The notes beneath the pieces were generated by a model that saw only the letters and a list, made by a program, of their open reading frames with translations, made no database searches and was not told where the DNA came from. Shown piece by piece: positions 6,699 through 9,398 of a stretch of DNA of 9,398 bases (the stretch's first letter is position 1; each line of letters begins with the position of its first letter). The translations under genes and the position numbers were made by a program. This DNA is from CAIOSQ01 sp044359885 (GTDB taxonomy: Bacteria > Pseudomonadota > Alphaproteobacteria > CACIAM-22H2), in contig JBIKLI010000162.1 in assembly GCA_044359885.1 (NCBI GenBank), forward strand, positions 1 to 9,398. The letters run 5' to 3'.

Positions 6699-8220
6699 GG
6701 CCGGGCTCCCGTGCCGCGCCGGCCATCATCAGCCCGAGGCGGCGCATGTCGAGGCCGTCCGCGGGCAGGGGGCGGGATAGCCGGCCACGATAGATCACGG
6801 CGATGCGGTCGCACATCGCGAGCAATTCCTCCAGATCCTCGGAGACAAGCAGGATGGCGGCGCCGCGCGCGCGCGCCTCGTCGAGCCGGGTCTGGACATA
6901 GGCGACCGCGCCGACATCGAGGCCGCGCGTCGGTTGCGCGGCGACGACGATCCGGGGTTCGGCGTCGAGGACCCGGCCCAGGATCAGCTTCTGCATGTTG
7001 CCGCCCGACAGCAGCCGCGTGCGCGTGCGGGGGGTGGCACCGCGGACATCGAAGCCAGCGATCAGGCGCGCGGCATGCGCGCGCATCGCGGCGGGCCGGA
7101 GCCAGCCCAGGCGCGAGAAGCGCGGCTCGCCGAGCCGTTCGATCACGGCGTTCTCGGCGACCGACATGTCGCCGACGACGCCATGGGCGTGGCGGTCCTC
7201 GGGGATCCGTCCGACGCCCGCGGCGACGAAGCCGGCCGGGTTGCGCGGCGCCGTGCCGAGCCCGGCGATGCGCACCCGCCCCGCGCTCGGGACGACCATG
7301 CCGCCGGCGAGCTCCGCGAGCACCGACTGCCCGTTGCCGGCCACCCCAGCGATCCCGAGGATCTCGCCGAAGCGCAGATCCAGATCGACGCCCTCGAGCG
7401 CGCTACGGCCATCGGTGCCGCGCGCCGAGACGCCTTCGAGGGCGAGCGCCACCGCGCCTGGCTTACCGCGCGCGAAGCGCGGCGCCTCCAGGCGCCGTCC
7501 GACCATGGCCTCGGCCAGCTCGGCGCGGCTGGCGCCGGCGGCCTCTCGGCTCAGGACGACGCGCCCCTGGCGCAGCACGGCGATCCGGTCGGCGATGGCG
7601 ACCACCTCGCCGAGCTTGTGGCTGATGAACACGATCGACAGGCCGCGGCCGACCAGCCGCCGCAACGTGGCGAAGAGCCCGTCCGTCTCGGCCGGCGTCA
7701 GCACGGCGGTCGGTTCGTCGAGGATCAGCAGACGCGCGTCGCGGTAGAGCGCCTTGAGGATTTCCACGCGCTGCTTCTCGCCGACGCTGAGGCGACCGAC
7801 CTGTATGTCGGGGTCGATTCCGAGCCCTGCGGCTTCGGCCAGTCGCCGCAGCTTGTCCCGCGCGCCGGCGCGGTCGGAGCGCGGCCGCCACAGGCTTTCG
7901 GTTCCGAGGACGACGTTGTCGAGCACCGTCAGGTTTTCGGCCAGCGCGAAATGCTGGTGAACCATGCCGACGCCGGCGGCAAGCGCCGCACGGGGGTCGC
8001 CCGGCGGCAGGTCCACGCCGTCGACCGCGACCCTGCCCGCGTCGGCGACGTAGTGGCCGAAGACGATGTTCATCAACGTCGTCTTGCCGGCACCGTTCTC
8101 GCCGAGCAGTGCCAGGATCTCGCCCCGTCCGACCGTGAAGGAGATCGACTCGTTGGCGACGAGATCGCCGAAGCGCTTGGTGACGCCGTCGACGGCGAGC
8201 GCGGGGGCGGGACCGGTCAA
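6688..8220 (-). CDS. BMP-family ABC transporter double ATPase (YufO/NupO-like), 510 aa
   Basis: A cytoplasmic ATPase with two fused nucleotide-binding domains, powering the importer. Domain 1 is complete: Walker A GENGAGKT at 40-47, Q-loop Gln89 (VHQHF), signature LSVGEKQ at 144-150, Walker B LLILDEP at 164-170 and switch His201. Domain 2 is degenerate in the usual way for RbsA/YufO-type proteins: AGNGQS (294-299) replaces a normal Walker A, the signature LSGGNMQ (404-410) is kept, and Walker B reads VVAAQPTRGLD. Thus one catalytic site is probably fully active. The start must be TTG 8220: no ATG, GTG or TTG occurs further upstream in frame before the binding-protein gene, and domain 1 begins within ten residues. 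No strong Shine-Dalgarno is seen before it. It ends 11 bp inside permease 1. Confidence 0.94.
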   Translation of the reverse strand: MTGPAPALAVDGVTKRFGDLVANESISFTVGRGEILALLGENGAGKTTLMNIVFGHYVADAGRVAVDGVDLPPGDPRAALAAGVGMVHQHFALAENLTVLDNVVLGTESLWRPRSDRAGARDKLRRLAEAAGLGIDPDIQVGRLSVGEKQRVEILKALYRDARLLILDEPTAVLTPAETDGLFATLRRLVGRGLSIVFISHKLGEVVAIADRIAVLRQGRVVLSREAAGASRAELAEAMVGRRLEAPRFARGKPGAVALALEGVSARGTDGRSALEGVDLDLRFGEILGIAGVAGNGQSVLAELAGGMVVPSAGRVRIAGLGTAPRNPAGFVAAGVGRIPEDRHAHGVVGDMSVAENAVIERLGEPRFSRLGWLRPAAMRAHAARLIAGFDVRGATPRTRTRLLSGGNMQKLILGRVLDAEPRIVVAAQPTRGLDVGAVAYVQTRLDEARARGAAILLVSEDLEELLAMCDRIAVIYRGRLSRPLPADGLDMRRLGLMMAGAAREPGHAA

Positions 8221-8230
8221 GGCGGTGGAC

Positions 8231-8274
8231 CATCGGCGCCGCGCCGGCCCGGGCGAGCCGTCGCGGCGCCATTG
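8231..8274 (-). promoter_or_regulatory. Intergenic hairpin between binding protein and ATPase genes (mRNA stabiliser/attenuator)
   Basis: GGCGCCGCG (8235-8243) and CGCGGCGCC (8262-8270) are perfect inverted repeats of 9 bp. After one C/T mismatch the stem continues with CGGC (8245-8248) against GCCG (8257-8260), leaving an 8-nt loop. Two more outer pairs are possible at 8231-8232 with 8273-8274. In the - strand transcript the stem starts 11 nt after the binding-protein stop and ends 14 nt before the ATPase start. No U tract follows, so it is more likely a 3'-end stabiliser or partial attenuator than a full terminator. Confidence 0.6.
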
Positions 8275-8281
8275 CGGCGGG

Positions 8282-9271
8282 TCAGAGCGTCGATCGGGGT
8301 TCGCTGTCGTTGACGTTGACCCGGTACATGCCTTCGCGGATCTCGGCCTCGCGCGTGCGCACCAGTGCCTTGACCTCGGCCGGGATCTTGTCGTCGAAGG
8401 TGCCGAACGGGGCGAGGCTGGCGCCGCCGAACTTCATGGTCGAGAACTGACCGTAATCCTCGGCGGTGAAGCTGCCGTCGCGCACCTTGGCGATCGCGCG
8501 GTCGATGGTCGGCTCCATGTGCCAGATCGCCGAGGCGATGACGGTCTGGGGATACTGGGGCTGGGTGTCGATCACGTTGCCGATGGCCAGCTTGCCCCGC
8601 TCCTTGGCGGCGTCGGAGACCCCGAAGCGCTCGGCGTAGAGGATGTCGGCGCCGCGGTCGATCATCGCGAAGGCAGCTTCCTTGGCCTTCGGCGGGTCGA
8701 ACCAGCTGCCGATGAAGTTGACCATGAACCGGACATTCTTGTTGGTCTCCCGGGCGCCGTCCATGAATGCGTGCATCAGCCGGTTGACCTCCGGGATCGG
8801 GTAGCCGCCGACCATGCCGATCAGATTGGACTTGGTCATGCCGCCGGCGATCAGTCCGGTCAGGTATGCCGGCTCCTGGATCCAGTTGTCGAACACGGCG
8901 AAGTTGCGGCCCGAGGGGCCGAACGACGACCCGATCAGGAAGGCGACGCGCGGGAAGTCGTTCGCGACCCGGCGTGCGGCACGCTCGACGCCGAAGGCTT
9001 CGCCGACGATCAGGTCCATGCCCTTCTGCGCGTATTCGCGCATCACGCGCTCGTAGTCGGAGTTGGAGACGTTCTCGGACCACACGTATTCGACCTCGCC
9101 GCGCGCGACGGCGGCGTTGAGCGCGAGGTGGATCCGGCTGACCCATTGCTGTTCGACCGGGACGGTGTAGATCGACGCGACCTTGATCTTGCGCGCCTGG
9201 GCGAAGCCAGGACGGGCGAAGGCGAGGACGCTGGCGCCCGCGACCAGCGCGCGGCGGTTGAGGATCGGCAT
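8282..9271 (-). CDS. BMP-family ABC transporter substrate-binding protein, 329 aa
   Basis: A periplasmic binding protein of the BMP/Med/PnrA family (PF02608) that captures the substrate for the importer encoded by the next three genes. The N-terminus has a signal peptide: basic NRRALVAG, a hydrophobic stretch to about residue 20, and a likely cleavage after AQA (24-26). The Arg-Arg pair gives it a partial Tat look. There is no lipobox Cys, unlike the Gram-positive lipoproteins of this family. The mature part starts KIKVASIY and contains DLIVGEAFG, FDNWIQEPAYLTGLIAG, IGMVGGYPIPEVNR and a MYRVNV segment near the end, matching the BMP pattern. ATG 9271 is chosen for AGGAG at 9278-9282 with a 6-nt spacer and because the signal peptide begins there; an upstream in-frame TTG would add 39 residues before it. 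BMP proteins mostly bind nucleosides or bases; the ligand is inferred from the linked deaminase. Confidence 0.94.
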   Translation of the reverse strand: MPILNRRALVAGASVLAFARPGFAQARKIKVASIYTVPVEQQWVSRIHLALNAAVARGEVEYVWSENVSNSDYERVMREYAQKGMDLIVGEAFGVERAARRVANDFPRVAFLIGSSFGPSGRNFAVFDNWIQEPAYLTGLIAGGMTKSNLIGMVGGYPIPEVNRLMHAFMDGARETNKNVRFMVNFIGSWFDPPKAKEAAFAMIDRGADILYAERFGVSDAAKERGKLAIGNVIDTQPQYPQTVIASAIWHMEPTIDRAIAKVRDGSFTAEDYGQFSTMKFGGASLAPFGTFDDKIPAEVKALVRTREAEIREGMYRVNVNDSEPRSTL

Positions 9272-9398
9272 GCGAATCTCCTGAGTCGTTGGCCGCCAAC
9301 AATTAGGCGGGCCCCGCCGGTGGCGGCAAGCGCCACCCCGGCAGGGCACGCGGCTTTTCCACAGCGTTTCGTCGACCCGGGGCGACAATGTCCTCCTT
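9272..9398 (-). promoter_or_regulatory. Leader/promoter region of the importer-deaminase operon (partial)
   Basis: This non-coding stretch upstream of the binding-protein gene must hold the operon's control region or its junction with an upstream gene beyond the edge. GGTGGCG (9319-9325) pairs with CGCCACC (9331-9337) across a 5-nt loop, with GCC/GGC (9316-9318 and 9340-9342) extending the stem past a 2-nt bulge. A weak promoter-like pair, TTGCCG (9324-9329) and CTAATT (9301-9306) with a 17-bp spacer, overlaps that stem; its -10 is poor. A + strand ATG at 9388 could start a divergent gene, but only 11 nt are visible. No purine-type riboswitch core was recognised. Confidence 0.35.

Noticed and set aside
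6688..7350. Degenerate second ATPase domain (altered Walker A, AAQPTRGLD in place of a normal Walker B)
   Set aside because: This asymmetry is standard for RbsA/YufO-type fused ATPases and does not indicate decay or novelty.
5610..7625. A 671-codon + strand open frame across the permease and ATPase genes
   Set aside because: It is antisense to well-recognised ABC transporter genes, crosses their boundaries, and its product is low-complexity Arg/Gly/Ala/Gln sequence.
6934..8313. A 459-codon + strand open frame opposite the ATPase gene
   Set aside because: Shadow of the ATPase reading frame: it lies entirely opposite conserved Walker and signature motifs and spans the intergenic hairpin.
9272..9388. 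N-terminal extension of the binding protein to a TTG at 9388
   Set aside because: It would bury the signal peptide behind 39 Arg- and Cys-containing residues. ATG 9271 has a properly spaced AGGAG and starts directly at the signal sequence.
9272..9398. Possible nucleobase riboswitch upstream of the importer operon
   Set aside because: No recognisable purine-riboswitch core or pseudoknot pattern was found; only a simple bulged hairpin is seen.

Overview
The window is GC-rich (about 70% by eye), densely packed DNA with short gaps and strong G/C third-position bias. Gene content points to a free-living alphaproteobacterium of the Rhodospirillales or Rhodobacterales type: a PAS_5 sensor-like protein, a RACo-like activator next to a 'virulence factor' family protein, and a BMP-family importer with a periplasmic, non-lipoprotein binding protein. 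No rRNA, tRNA, CRISPR, insertion sequence or phage gene was seen.

Left block (1-2423, + strand): the tail of an upstream gene, a 100-aa protein of the Pfam 'Virulence_fact' family, and a 671-aa reductive activator of corrinoid proteins (N-terminal [2Fe-2S] domain plus ASKHA ATPase, DUF4445). The three overlap or sit 10 bp apart, like the end of a one-carbon/corrinoid methyl-transfer operon whose other genes would lie left of the window.

Middle (2424-3412): a short A/T-richer gap, then a + strand PAS_5 domain protein. A small hypothetical gene on the - strand converges on it. A stem-loop between the two contains both stop codons.

Right block (3413-9271, all - strand): a five-gene operon read from right to left. 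It encodes a BMP-family substrate-binding protein, a double ABC ATPase, two BPD_transp_2 permeases and a CodA-type cytosine deaminase. The last three junctions are translationally coupled overlaps (11, 4 and 4 bp). The first junction is a 62-bp gap holding a strong hairpin, which probably lets the binding protein be made in excess.

The main discovery is in the deaminase. Every metal-binding and catalytic residue of E. coli CodA aligns with a constant offset of 3. The residue matching CodA Asp314, which excludes 5-substituted cytosines, is cysteine (Cys311). Loss of that Asp is the marker used to find bacterial 5-methylcytosine deaminases. The operon is therefore a candidate dedicated system for importing and deaminating 5-methylcytosine or a related modified base, giving thymine and ammonia. 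This rests on sequence and context and has not been tested.
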